From CAVVKW01 sp963761705 (GTDB taxonomy: Bacteria; Verrucomicrobiota; Verrucomicrobiia; Chthoniobacterales; JAATET01), in the NCBI GenBank assembly GCA_963761705.1, contig CAVXHK010000001.1, positions 806,001 to 870,000 of the forward strand: DNA of 64,000 nt, read 5' to 3'. The translations under genes and the position numbers were made by a program. The notes beneath the pieces were generated by a model. That model had not been told where the DNA came from, did no database searches, and saw nothing but the letters and a program-made list of their open reading frames with translations. How positions within the stretch are numbered: the first letter of the stretch is position 1; each line of letters starts with the position of its first letter. Shown piece after piece: positions 8,228 through 17,074 of this stretch.

Positions 8228-9319
8228 TCACAGCCCGTGCTCGCCGACCGCTGCGGGGCGTTCGCAGGTCGACTGAAGGTCGATGCGTCGACCGGTTTTT
8301 TCCGAATCTTCGAAGGCGAGCATGGCGTCGAGGACGTGGTAGGCGAGTTCGCCGCTGGCGCGGGGCGGGTTGCCGGATTGGATCGATTGAACGAGGTCGA
8401 GGAGGCCGAGGCCGCGTCCGGCTGGGTAGTCGAAGCTCGAGCCGACCGTCCGCCATTCCTTGTTGTCGGTGCGGTATTGGACGTCTCCGGTGAAGGAGTT
8501 CGGGTCGGTAGAAAGGAGGGTGCCTTTGCTGCCCATGATCTCCGGGAGCTTGCCGAAATCGGGCGAGCCGGGCACGTCGAAGCTCATGATCGTGACGACG
8601 TGGACTCCGCTGGCCATCTCGATGACGCCGGAATAATGGGTGGGGCATTTGACGTCGACCTTGGTGCCGTTGAGCGGTTCGCTCGTGATGGTGCGGACGT
8701 CGTGAGCCCGGCTGGTGCGACCCATCACGCTCTTGATTGGACCGAGCAAATGCACGAGCGCCGAGAGGTAGTAGGGGCCCATGTCGAGCATCGGGCCGCC
8801 ACCGTTCTCGTAGTAAAAAGCTGGATTTGGGTGCCAGGTCTCGTGGCCGCCGCACGTCCAGGTGATGCGTCCGCCGACGGGCATGCCGATCAAGCCAGAG
8901 TCGATGGCGGCGCGTGCGGTCTGGGTGCCGGGACCGAGGACGGTGTCGGGAGCGCTGGCGACGAGGAGGCCGGTTTCTTCGGACTTCGCGAGGACGGCCT
9001 GGGCTTCTTCGCGGCTGAGGGCGAAAGGTTTCTCGCAGACGACGTGTTTGCCGTGCTCCAGAGCGGCGAGATTGACCGGGGCGTGGGCCGCGGGGTGGGT
9101 GAGGTTAAGAATGACGTCGACACCCTTGTCGGCGAGCATTTCGTCCATCGAATAGACGGCCGGAATGTCAAAATCCGAGGCGAGCGTGGTGGCGATGTCG
9201 ACGCGGACGTCGGCGCACGAGACGATTTCGCACTCCTCGCGCTCACGGATGAAGGGCAGGTAAGCTTTGCGGGCGATGTCGCCGCAGCCGATGACGCCGA
9301 TGCGGGTGCGCTGGCTCAT
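8228..9319 (-). CDS. Gfo/Idh/MocA family oxidoreductase
   Basis: A 363-residue NAD(P)-dependent oxidoreductase. The N-terminal Rossmann motif is GVIGCGDIARKAYLPF, followed by the family signature GKHVVCEKPFALSREEA. The C-terminal substrate domain contains the TWTCGGHETWHPNPAFYYE and GGGPMLDMGPYYLSALV blocks typical of sugar or inositol dehydrogenases. It overlaps the ThuA-like gene by 4 bases, and the pairing is common in trehalose and related sugar-modification loci. The substrate cannot be told from sequence. Confidence 0.92.
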   Translation of the reverse strand: MSQRTRIGVIGCGDIARKAYLPFIREREECEIVSCADVRVDIATTLASDFDIPAVYSMDEMLADKGVDVILNLTHPAAHAPVNLAALEHGKHVVCEKPFALSREEAQAVLAKSEETGLLVASAPDTVLGPGTQTARAAIDSGLIGMPVGGRITWTCGGHETWHPNPAFYYENGGGPMLDMGPYYLSALVHLLGPIKSVMGRTSRAHDVRTITSEPLNGTKVDVKCPTHYSGVIEMASGVHVVTIMSFDVPGSPDFGKLPEIMGSKGTLLSTDPNSFTGDVQYRTDNKEWRTVGSSFDYPAGRGLGLLDLVQSIQSGNPPRASGELAYHVLDAMLAFEDSEKTGRRIDLQSTCERPAAVGEHGL

Positions 9320-9966
9320 TCACCCCCCCTGCGAGCCGCCCAGAGGAGACCGCGCACGGTCAGGTCCCAGACGAACGGGTAGGCGTCGAACTCCCCGATC
9401 TTGTGTCCGTAGGCCGAGTAGAAAACCCGGCCCTGACCCCACGACCGCGTCCAAACGGTGGGCATCGTGATGGTCTGCGCCTCGTGCACGTAGGGCGTGG
9501 TCGCGAGCACGGTCACGGCGGGATCCATGCTCATGTAGTATTGCTCCGAGTCGTAATCGAAGGTGGGCGGGACTCCGGCCATGATCGGATTCTCCGGATC
9601 GGTCACGTGATTTTCATACGTGCCGACAAAGGGGTGAGCGAGAAAGTGCCCACCGACCATCCACTCGTAGTCAAGCTCGCCGCGGAAAGCGTCACCCATG
9701 CCGCCGTGAAATCCTGCCAGCCCAGTGCCACTGGAGACGGCGGAGGTGAGAGCCTCGATGGCGCCTTCGGGGAGGGTTCCCATCGTCCAGCACGGGACGA
9801 TGAGGTCGTAGCGGGCGAGCGCCTCGGCATCGGTGAGGCAGTCGAGTGTGTCGCTGAGCGTCACTTCGTGCCCTTCGCGCCCGAGGGCCTCGGCGGTGCG
9901 GTTCGCCATTTCGGCGGGCGAATGGCCTTCCCAGCCACCGTGAAAAATCAGGGATTTGAAACTCAT
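9316..9966 (-). CDS. ThuA-like domain protein
   Basis: A 216-residue glutamine-amidotransferase-like ThuA protein. It opens SLIFHGGWEGHSP and contains CWTMGTLPEGAIEAL, LAGFHGGMGDAFRG, WMVGGHFLAHP and the C-terminal GRVFYSAYGH block, all typical of ThuA. The family is tied to trehalose and other disaccharide use, but its reaction is not settled. It is upstream of and translationally coupled to the Gfo/Idh/MocA gene. Confidence 0.9.
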   Translation of the reverse strand: MSFKSLIFHGGWEGHSPAEMANRTAEALGREGHEVTLSDTLDCLTDAEALARYDLIVPCWTMGTLPEGAIEALTSAVSSGTGLAGFHGGMGDAFRGELDYEWMVGGHFLAHPFVGTYENHVTDPENPIMAGVPPTFDYDSEQYYMSMDPAVTVLATTPYVHEAQTITMPTVWTRSWGQGRVFYSAYGHKIGEFDAYPFVWDLTVRGLLWAARRGGE

Positions 9967-10074
9967 AAAGATGTGCCCCGGTCCGGGGAGTTGGAACCTT
10001 TACGAAACGCGTCTGCAAAGGACACTTTTTTTCGGTTAACGGGACTTCTGGGTGGCTTTGCAAATAGCATTGCG

Positions 10075-10091
10075 CGGCTTCGTCGAAGCCG
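10075..10091. terminator. short hairpin downstream of the RND remnant
   Basis: CGGCTTCG (10075-10082) and CGAAGCCG (10084-10091) form a tight 8-bp palindrome just past the end of the broken RND transporter gene. No T tract follows on either strand, so termination activity is uncertain. Confidence 0.35.
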
Positions 10092-10100
10092 GCCGGTGGG

Positions 10101-12241
10101 TCAGGCGGAGATCGTCTTTTTCCCTTTGCCCGGGCCGCTGAGTTTGCGGATGAGGACGTAGAAGACGGGGGTGAGGAAGATGCCGAAGATCGTCACGCCG
10201 ATCATGCCTCCGAAGACGGCGGTGCCGAGGGACTGGCGCATTTCCGACCCCGCGCCGCTCGCGATGACGAGGGGAACGACGCCGAGGATGAACGCGAACG
10301 ACGTCATGAGAATCGGGCGGAGTCGAAGCTTCGAGGCTTCGACGGCAGCGTCGAAGAGACCGAGGCCTTCGTCCTCCTTTTGCTTGGCGAATTCCACGAT
10401 CAGAATGGCGTTCTTGGCCGCCAAGCCGATGAGCACAATGAGGCCGATCTGGGTGAGGATGTTGTTGTCCATGCCGCGAAGCCAGACGAACCAGATCGCG
10501 CCGATGAGGCAGAGCGGGACGATCATGATGACGGCGAGGGGCAGTGACCAATTTTCGTATTGGGCGACGAGTACGAGGAAGACGAAGAGGACGGCGAGCG
10601 GGAAGACGAGCCGCCCGGTCGATCCGGCCTGGGTCTCCTGGTAGGCGAGTTCGGTCCATTCGTAGGTAATCCCGGGCGGGAGGAGTTCGGCGGCGAGGCG
10701 TTCCATCGTCGCGATCACTTGGCCGGTCGAGAAACCGGGCGCGGCGGCCCCGATGATGTCGGCGGCGGGGTAAAGATTGTAGCGAATGAAGCGGTCGGGG
10801 CCGGTGGTCTCTTCGAGAGTGACGAGAGAGCCAAGCGGAACCATGCCGCCGGTGCGGTTGCGGGTCTTCAGGCGGCCGAGGTCCTTGGCCTCGTCACGAA
10901 AGGGGATGTCGGCCTGCGCGGTCACGCGGTAGGTGCGCCCGAAGAGGTTGAGGTCGTTCACAAAGAGCGAGCCGAGGTAGATCTGCATCGCGGAGAAAAC
11001 GTTGCCGAGCGGGACGTCGAGCATCTTCGCCTTCACGCGGTCGACGTCGGCGAAGTAACGCGGGACGCTCGCGCGGAAGGGCGTGAACGCCTGCGCGATG
11101 TCGGGTTCCGCGTTGGCTGCGGCGATCAATTTCGTCGCCGCATCCTGGAGCGCCTGCGAGCCGAGGTCGTCGCGGTCCTCGAGCATCATTTTGAAGCCAC
11201 CGCCGTTGCCGATGCCGCGGACGGAGGGGGGTGGGATGACGAAGACGACGGCGTCCTGGACGGACGAGACGCGCTTTTGAAGTTCCCCGATGATCGATTC
11301 GCCGGTGATGCCTTTCTTCGTGCGATCCTCGAAGGAATCGAAGACCGGGAACATCGCGGCGGAGTTCGGTGCGTTGGTAAACGTCGCGCCGTTGAAGCCC
11401 GCGAAGGCGACGACGCTCTGGATGCCGTCGACTTCGGTTGCGATCTTCACGAGGTCTTTGACGACTTCGTCGGTGCGTTGAAGCGAGGCTCCGTCGGGGA
11501 GCTGGGCGGCGATGATGGCGTAGCCTTGATCTTACTGCGGGATGAAACCGACGGGGACGACGTTGAAGCCGAAATACGTGAGCGCCAGCATTCCGACGTA
11601 GAAAAGCATCACGACTGCGCCGAGTCGGACGAGGCGGCGGATGGTGCCGGTGTAGCCACCGATGACCTTCTCGAAGAGCCAGTTGAATCCGCGGAAGAAC
11701 CATCCGAAGAGGAAGTTCCACATGCGGGTGAACCAATCCGGCTTGGCGTCCTCGGGCTTGAGAAGAATGGCGCAGAGTGCCGGACTGAGCGTGAGAGAAA
11801 CGAAGCTCGAGATGGTGACCGAGCAAGCGATCGGGCGTGCTCTTGAGGACAGTGACGCCGATGCGGCGGACTTCTTCGGGCAAGCGCGCTTCACCGATGG
11901 CGACTCGGTTCTGTACGAGGACCTGGGCCTCGTCGAGGTCGGTGCCGAGCCTCGAACGAGACGGTGATCGCGAGCGCTCCGTCGGACGTCGCTTGCGACG
12001 AGAGGTAGATCATGTTCTCGACGCCGTTGATTTCTTGCTCGAGCGGGGCGGCGACGGTCTCGGCGATCACGTCGGGGGTCGCGCCCGGGTAGCTTGCGCG
12101 CACGACGACGGTCGGTGGGGCGACTTCGGGGAACTGGGCGATCGGCAGCGTGTAGTAGGCAATCCCGCCCACGATCATGATGACGATTGAGAGCACCGCG
12201 GCGAAGCGCGGGCGGTCGATGAAGAAATGGGAGAGGCTCAT
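10101..12241 (-). pseudogene. RND efflux transporter (AcrB/MexB type), broken by deletion, frameshift and nonsense
   Basis: The inner-membrane pump of a tripartite efflux system, of which about 713 codons remain against roughly 1040 in the family. It starts normally (MSLSHFFIDRPRFAAVLSI). Three lesions follow. There is an extra base in the CC at 11950-11951, between ITVSFE and LGTDLDEAQVLVQNR. An internal deletion of about 300 codons near 11825-11835 joins TVLKSTPD directly to IACSVTISSFVSLTLSPAL. A TAA at 11532-11534 replaces the expected Glu in GFIPQ-E-DQGYAI. The C-terminal half after 11450 is intact and shows the normal pump helices. It is the second gene of the operon, overlapping the adaptor remnant by 4 bases. 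Confidence 0.85.
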
Positions 12242-13187
12242 GGCTGTCCGCTCTCGCTCTCGTTCTCTCCGCCGGTCTCGATCTTGCCGTCCTCTGGCTT
12301 CACTTCGACGCCGGGCTGGAGGACTTGAGTACCGCGGATGACGATGCGGTCGCTCGCTTTCAGGCCCGAGCGGACGATGCGCAGACTCTCGTGGTGAGGA
12401 CCGAGCTCGACCACCCGGCGTTCCACTTGGTTTCCTTCGCCGAGGACCCAGACGAAACGTTGCGACAGGTCGGCGCCGATGGCCTCGTCGGGAATGAGGA
12501 TTGCTTCGTATTCGTCGCTGGCGGGGATGCGAACGCGGGCGAACATGCCGGGCGTGAGGAGGTAGTCGTCGTTTTCGAATTTTCCGCGGATCAGCAGTGT
12601 GGCCGTGTCGACATCGAGTTGGTTGTCCGCGAAGTCGACTTCCCCTTTTCGCGGGAAGCCGGACTCGTCGGAGAGTTCCATCTCGATCGGGCGGCTGCCC
12701 TGCTCGCCGCGCCCGGGGACCTTGCCCTCGAAGAATCCGCGTCGGCTTGCAGCGACTCGGACTGGCGAATGTCGGCTTCCTCTTTCGAAGTGACCTGCGT
12801 TTTGGCCAGTTCGACGGCTCGCTTGAGGTTGGCGCGACCGAGTCCGGCGGCGGCTTTGGCTTGGGCGAGTCCGGCCTTCGCGCGATTGACCTCGGCGACG
12901 AACGGGCGAGGATCGATCTTGAAAAGAAGGTCACCCTCGGCGACCCGCTCGCCCTCGGTGAAGTGGACCGAGTCGATGTAGCCGCTCACTCGCGGGCGGA
13001 TCTCGACGTCTTCGACGGCGGCGAGGCGGGCGGTGTATTCGTTTCACTCAATCAGACGCTCGGAGACCGGAGTGGCGACGGTCACGGCCGGGGCCGGCCG
13101 GGTGGGGGCTTCCGGTTTTTTCTGACAACTTGTGAGGGCCAGGGTTGCGGTGATGAGGGTTGCTCCGTAGCCGTTTCGCCAGTTCAT
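12238..13187 (-). pseudogene. RND periplasmic adaptor (AcrA/MexA type), broken by nonsense and deletion
   Basis: The membrane-fusion lipoprotein partner of the RND pump, about 316 codons left of roughly 390-400. It begins MNWRNGYGATLITATLAL with lipobox LTSC. A TGA at 13044-13046 stands where relatives have Trp (RLIE-W-NEYTARL). The biotinyl-lipoyl part (FTEGERVAEGDLLFKIDPR) and the hairpin (TQVTSKEEADIRQSESLQAD) are readable. Near 12735-12745 the sequence jumps, out of frame, to PGRGEQGSRPIEMELSDE, dropping about 80 residues. The distal beta-barrel part then continues normally. Both operon members are dead in the same way. Confidence 0.82.
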
Positions 13188-13260
13188 GCTAATTCGTCTG
13201 ATATCGAACATTGGACTTCGATCCAGTATTATTTTCGCCGATGTGCTACACCGTTGAATC

Positions 13261-14151
13261 ATGTCGAAGGTTGCGGGATTTTTGATTCGGATCACGGTCG
13301 TTCTGCTCGCGGTTTGTGGACCAGCGTTTGCGGAAACGGTGAACGTGCGGGTTGCGGCGTCGAACCTGACGAGCGGGCGGTATCAGACCTACGCCCTGGC
13401 TTCGGAGGCCGAGGGAGCGGGTGCGCGGATTTTGCAGTTTCTGAAGCCAGACGTCGTGCTCATGCAGGAATTTAATACGGACGTGGCGATCGAGGATTGG
13501 GTCAGCGATACGTTCGGGGAGGAGTTTGAATTTTCCCGCGAGGAGGAGGATGGGAAGAACGGGATTCCCAATGGTGTGGTGAGCCGCTTTCCCATCGTCG
13601 AGTCGGGTGAGTGGGAGGATGAGACGCAGACGAACCGGGATTTTGCCTGGGCGAAGATCGCGTTGCCGAATGGCCGGACGCTGTGGGCGATCAGCGTCCA
13701 CCTGTACTCGCAGCGATCGGAGGTGCGGGTCGAGGAGGCGGAGGAGCTGGTGCGACGGGCGCTGGGAGACATTCCCGATGAGGATTTGGTGGTGTTGGGT
13801 GGCGACTTCAACACGACGGCGCGGAACTCACCCGCGGCGGAGACGTTGCGGGAGTTTTTCGTGACGGACGGGCCGCAGCCGGTGGATCAGGCGGGCGATG
13901 GCGACACGAACGCGTCTCGGGCGAAGACCTACGATTGGGTCGTGGCGGAGCGGGAATTGGCGGTGCTCGAAGTGCCGGTGGCGGTTGGCGGGGAGGAGTT
14001 TCCGAACGGGTTGGTTTTCGATTCGCGGGTGTTCGAGCCGCTCGGGGAGCCAGTTCGGCGGGGGGATAGTGAGCGCTTTCAAATGCAGCACATGGGCGTG
14101 ATCCGGGAATACGCGATCCCGGCGGTCGAGGTGCCCACTACTTCGGAGTGA
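13261..14151 (+). CDS. secreted endonuclease/exonuclease/phosphatase family protein
   Basis: A 296-residue EEP-superfamily hydrolase with a signal peptide (MSKVAGFLIRITVVLLAVCG, cleavage near AFA-ET). Active-site landmarks are the early Asn (RVAASNLTSG), the metal-binding Glu in VVLMQEFNTD, the His in WAISVHLYSQ, the Asp/Asn in LGGDFNTTARN and the closing MQHMGVIREY. The fold includes phosphodiesterases, nucleases and sphingomyelinases; the substrate here is unknown. It diverges from the dead RND operon and its 3' end overlaps a tiny minus-strand lipoprotein gene by 14 bases. Confidence 0.88.
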   Translation: MSKVAGFLIRITVVLLAVCGPAFAETVNVRVAASNLTSGRYQTYALASEAEGAGARILQFLKPDVVLMQEFNTDVAIEDWVSDTFGEEFEFSREEEDGKNGIPNGVVSRFPIVESGEWEDETQTNRDFAWAKIALPNGRTLWAISVHLYSQRSEVRVEEAEELVRRALGDIPDEDLVVLGGDFNTTARNSPAAETLREFFVTDGPQPVDQAGDGDTNASRAKTYDWVVAERELAVLEVPVAVGGEEFPNGLVFDSRVFEPLGEPVRRGDSERFQMQHMGVIREYAIPAVEVPTTSE

Positions 14152-14269
14152 AGACGGGTGCCCCGCCGATGCGGTCGTAGCCGTAGCCCGGGACGTCGGG
14201 CCGGCGGTTTGCGCACGAGGTGAGCGCGAGGAGGGCGGTGAGGGCGAGGAGCGTGCGGAGCTTTGGCAT
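14138..14269 (-). CDS. 43-residue small lipoprotein
   Basis: A very short gene on the minus strand encoding MPKLRTLLALTALLAL, then TSC (lipobox Cys at residue 19) and a 24-residue mature peptide ending GAPVFTPK. A complete signal-peptide-plus-lipobox in so short a frame, with strong third-position G/C bias, argues that it is real. It is antisense to and overlaps the last 14 bases of the EEP gene. Function is unknown; the mature peptide is rich in Gly, Pro, Tyr and Arg. Confidence 0.6.
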   Translation of the reverse strand: MPKLRTLLALTALLALTSCANRRPDVPGYGYDRIGGAPVFTPK

Positions 14270-14304
14270 GGTGCCGGGAATGTAGCGGCATTTTGGGTTT
14301 TCGT

Positions 14305-14406
14305 CCCCTGTCATCCTGAACGAAGTGGAGGATCGCTGATCTCTGATGAGCGGCGCGACGGGCCCGAGGAGTCAGAGATTTTTCGGATGCCCTCAGAATG
14401 AGGGGC
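14305..14406. repeat. TCATCCTGA-type interspersed inverted repeat
   Basis: The left arm has TGTCATCCTGAACGAAG and the right arm, read on the other strand, begins CCTCATTCTGAGGGCATCC. Both are followed by GATC-like and ATCTCTGA-like stretches pointing inward. This resembles a widespread class of extragenic palindromic repeats seen in many bacterial phyla. It lies directly before larE and supplies an out-of-context ATG at 14398. Confidence 0.55.
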
Positions 14407-14418
14407 GGGGAGGTGGCA

Positions 14419-15251
14419 ATGGAAAGTGGCACGCCTCGAGCGATTGAGTTAGATAGCAGAACCGTGACCGAGAAAATCGCCGCCCTCGAAACCGTCCTTC
14501 GCGACAACGCGCCGCTTGTCGTCGCGTATTCCGGCGGAGTGGACAGCGCGTGCCTCTTGGCCGTGGCCGGGCGAGTTCTGGGGGACCAGGTGCTGGGAGT
14601 CATCGCGGACAGCCCGAGTCTGCCACGGGCTGCGCTCGCGGACGCGGTCGAAGTCGCGCGGGGCTTTGGCGTCGAGGTCGAGGTGGTGCGGACCGAGGAG
14701 ATGGACAACCCGGACTACGCGAGCAATCCACTGAATCGCTGTTATTTCTGCAAAGCTGAGCTTTTCGCGAAGATGGACGAGCTGGCGCGGACGCGGGGCT
14801 TCCGGGCGATTGCCTACGGGGAGAATGCGGACGATCAGGCGGCCCAGCGACCCGGGTCGCTGGCGGCGGCGGAGTTTGCGGTCATCGCGCCGCTGCGGGC
14901 GGCGGGGCTCGCGAAGGCGGACGTGCGGGCGTTGTCACGGGAGCTCGGTCTGCCGACGGCGGACGCTCCGGCCCAGCCGTGCCTGAGTTCGCGGATTCCT
15001 CACGGGACGCCGGTCACGCGCGAAGCTCTGGGATTCGTCGAGCGCGGGGAGGCGAGCGTGCGGGCGCTGGGTTTTCGAATTTTTCGCGTCCGTTACGTCG
15101 GAGGAGCCCCCCGACGGCACGGGTGCAGATCGCCCCGGACGAGCTGGGCCGGGCGGAGGAGCTGCGGGAGGAACTCGAGCGGGGGTTGATCAGAGCGGGA
15201 TTCGGCGGTGTCGAGTTTGACGCGGAGGGTTACGTCGGACGGGTGGCATGA
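14419..15251 (+). CDS. larE: ATP-dependent sacrificial sulfur transferase LarE (frameshifted near the 3' end)
   Basis: LarE adenylates a carboxylated nicotinate and donates its own cysteine sulfur in making the nickel-pincer cofactor. The PP-loop is VVAYSGGVDSACLL, the zinc-like NRCYFCKAELF follows, and the sacrificial cysteine lies in the PCLSSRIPHGTPVTRE block. After FRIFRVRYVGG the frame breaks at a run of six C (15107-15112). Seven C would restore TARVQIAPDELGRAEELREE and the normal end. The start at 14419 was chosen because GGGGAGG lies 5 bases upstream; the ATG at 14398 falls in a repeat. No larB or larC is in the window, so the role could be another sulfur transfer. Confidence 0.82.
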
Positions 15252-15871
15252 GCGTCTCGGCTCCGGCGGAATTCCGTCGCCGGGTGCTGGCGCACAACGT
15301 CCACGCGGTCGTTATGTCGGCGTTGTCCCTGGTGGCGGCGGTGGCGATCTGGAACGTCGCGTATTTCTTTTTTGTGCTGATATTGCTCGGGCTGAACACG
15401 GCGGTGCGGGGCGACGAAGGGCCGATGATCCCGCTCTGGATCTACGTCGCTGCGCTGGGGTGCGCGGGATTTCTGCTGGTCTGGGGATTGATCGACGGGT
15501 GGCTGCGGCGCTACGCGAGGCTCACGGACCGGGCGATCGTCGGGGCGCATCTGGTGGAGGATTTTGCGCTGTTGCCGGTGCGGCTGACCTTCGCGATCTG
15601 GGGGAATTTCGGGGCCGTCCTTTGGCTTGGTCCGGACGGGGTCCGGCGGTCGTGGGAGCTGCTCGCAGCGATCTCGGTGGTGGGAAAAGCTCCGCTCAGC
15701 TCGCTGACCTTGATCGAGCGCGACGTTGGTGCGTTGCACCGGCAGCTGGGGGCGCTGCAGATGCTCGGGTGCATCGACCTGCACGCCGGGCGGGAGGATT
15801 GGTATTACACCGTGCGGGGGAACCTCGACGAACCGCTGAAGCGCAGGCTGGCGGGCACGGTTGCTTCGTGA
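15248..15871 (+). CDS. membrane protein of unknown function
   Basis: A 207-residue protein with two or three hydrophobic segments (VVMSALSLVAAVAIWNVAYF, IYVAALGCAGFLLVWGL, and a weaker one near residue 125). The C-terminal 60 residues (VGKAPLSSLTLIERDVG, LGALQMLGCIDLHAGREDW) are helical and could be a winged-helix-like fold. I do not recognise the family. It overlaps larE by 4 bases and is followed 13 bases later by alr, so it is probably cotranscribed. Confidence 0.7.
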   Translation: MSVSAPAEFRRRVLAHNVHAVVMSALSLVAAVAIWNVAYFFFVLILLGLNTAVRGDEGPMIPLWIYVAALGCAGFLLVWGLIDGWLRRYARLTDRAIVGAHLVEDFALLPVRLTFAIWGNFGAVLWLGPDGVRRSWELLAAISVVGKAPLSSLTLIERDVGALHRQLGALQMLGCIDLHAGREDWYYTVRGNLDEPLKRRLAGTVAS

Positions 15872-15884
15872 AAACGTTGGCTCG

Positions 15885-17012
15885 ATGAGTGACGAATTGC
15901 CCGCCCCTCGGACCTGGATCGAGATCGACCTCGAGGCGCTGAGAGCCAACGCCCGGTTCGTTAAATCACGGATCGGCCCCAGCGCCGGTCTCATGGCCGT
16001 CGTGAAGGCGAATGCCTACGGGCACGGCGTGGACGTGGTCGTCCCGGCTTTGCGGGATCTGGCGGCGTCGTTCGCGGTGGCCAACGCCGATGAGGCGGCG
16101 GAGGTGAGGGCGTTCGCCGGGAGCGGGCCCGACATTTTGCTGATGAGTCCGTGCCTGCCGGACGAGCGGTCCGGGGTCGTGCGGGACGGCTGGATCCCGG
16201 TGATTTCTGGCGAAGCGGAGGCCCGGGCCTTCGCGGAATTGGCTCGGGCTGCCGGGACCCGGACCCGGATTCACCTCAAGTTCGACACCGGGATGGGGCG
16301 GATCGGCGTCTGGCATGAGGAAGCCGAGACGGTGGTGCGCGCCATCGCGGGGATGCCCGAGTTGACGGTCCACAGCATCTCGACGCACCTCCCGTCGCCG
16401 GACGATGACGCGGATTTTACCGGGCAGCAGCTGGCGGGCTTCGCGAGCCTCGTTGAGCGCGTTCGGCTCATCTTGCCCGACGTGAAAGTCCACGTTTTGA
16501 ACAGTGCGGGGACGCTGGGTTTTTCGGATGATTCTTACGATCTCGTCCGCGCCGGGCTCATGCTTTACGGAAGCTCGCCGCTGCCGGATCACCAGTCGGC
16601 CCTGCGACCGGTGATGACGTGGCGCTCCCGGGTTGGTCTGGTTCGGGACGTCCCGGCGGGACGGACGGTGAGTTACGGTCGGACCTACGTGACGCCGCAG
16701 GCGATGCGCCTGGCTACGGTCGCGGTCGGCTACGCGGACGGTTACCCGCGGCAGGCATCGAACAACGGCGCGTGCGTGCTCATCGGGGGGCGGAGGTGTC
16801 CGATCCTTGGCCGGATCACGATGGATCAAATCGTGGTGGCCGCGGACAAAGCGGAGGCTGGCGACGAGGTCGTCCTGCTGGGTGAACAGGGCGGCGAGGG
16901 CATCCTCGCGGCGGAGCTGGCGGGGTGGGCCGGGACGATTGCCTGGGACATTCTCACCGGCGTTCGGGGGCGAACGGTGCGTCCCGCAGGGTTTCCTCGC
17001 AGAAACAAATAG
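15885..17012 (+). CDS. alr: alanine racemase
   Basis: A 375-residue PLP-dependent alanine racemase making D-alanine for peptidoglycan. The PLP lysine is in MAVVKANAYGHG near residue 40 and the second catalytic base, a tyrosine, is in VSYGRTYVTP near residue 265. Other family blocks are KFDTGMGRIG, LNSAGTLGF, ATVAVGYADGYPR and ILGRITMDQIVV. ATG at 15885 gives the normal length. A hairpin with seven T follows the gene. Confidence 0.96.
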   Translation: MSDELPAPRTWIEIDLEALRANARFVKSRIGPSAGLMAVVKANAYGHGVDVVVPALRDLAASFAVANADEAAEVRAFAGSGPDILLMSPCLPDERSGVVRDGWIPVISGEAEARAFAELARAAGTRTRIHLKFDTGMGRIGVWHEEAETVVRAIAGMPELTVHSISTHLPSPDDDADFTGQQLAGFASLVERVRLILPDVKVHVLNSAGTLGFSDDSYDLVRAGLMLYGSSPLPDHQSALRPVMTWRSRVGLVRDVPAGRTVSYGRTYVTPQAMRLATVAVGYADGYPRQASNNGACVLIGGRRCPILGRITMDQIVVAADKAEAGDEVVLLGEQGGEGILAAELAGWAGTIAWDILTGVRGRTVRPAGFPRRNK

Positions 17013-17044
17013 TTTCAAGCAATATTGATCCTAATTGACTTGCG

Positions 17045-17069
17045 TTCGGGGCCCTCCCGAAGTTTTTTT
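17045..17069 (+). terminator. Rho-independent terminator after alr
   Basis: TTCGGG (17045-17050) pairs with CCCGAA (17056-17061), followed by GTTTTTTTG. This is the most canonical intrinsic terminator in the window. It ends only 5 bases before the ATG of the next gene, so it covers the position where that gene's ribosome-binding site should be. Confidence 0.75.
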
Positions 17070-17074
17070 GTTGA

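Noticed and set aside
11891..12934. A 347-residue minus-strand protein fusing adaptor and pump sequences
   Set aside because: Only its second part (pump N-terminus from 12241) is real; the first part is the adaptor gene read in the wrong frame.
14398..14418. ATG at 14398 as the larE start
   Set aside because: It belongs to an interspersed repeat and lacks a ribosome-binding site, whereas 14419 has GGGGAGG at good spacing.
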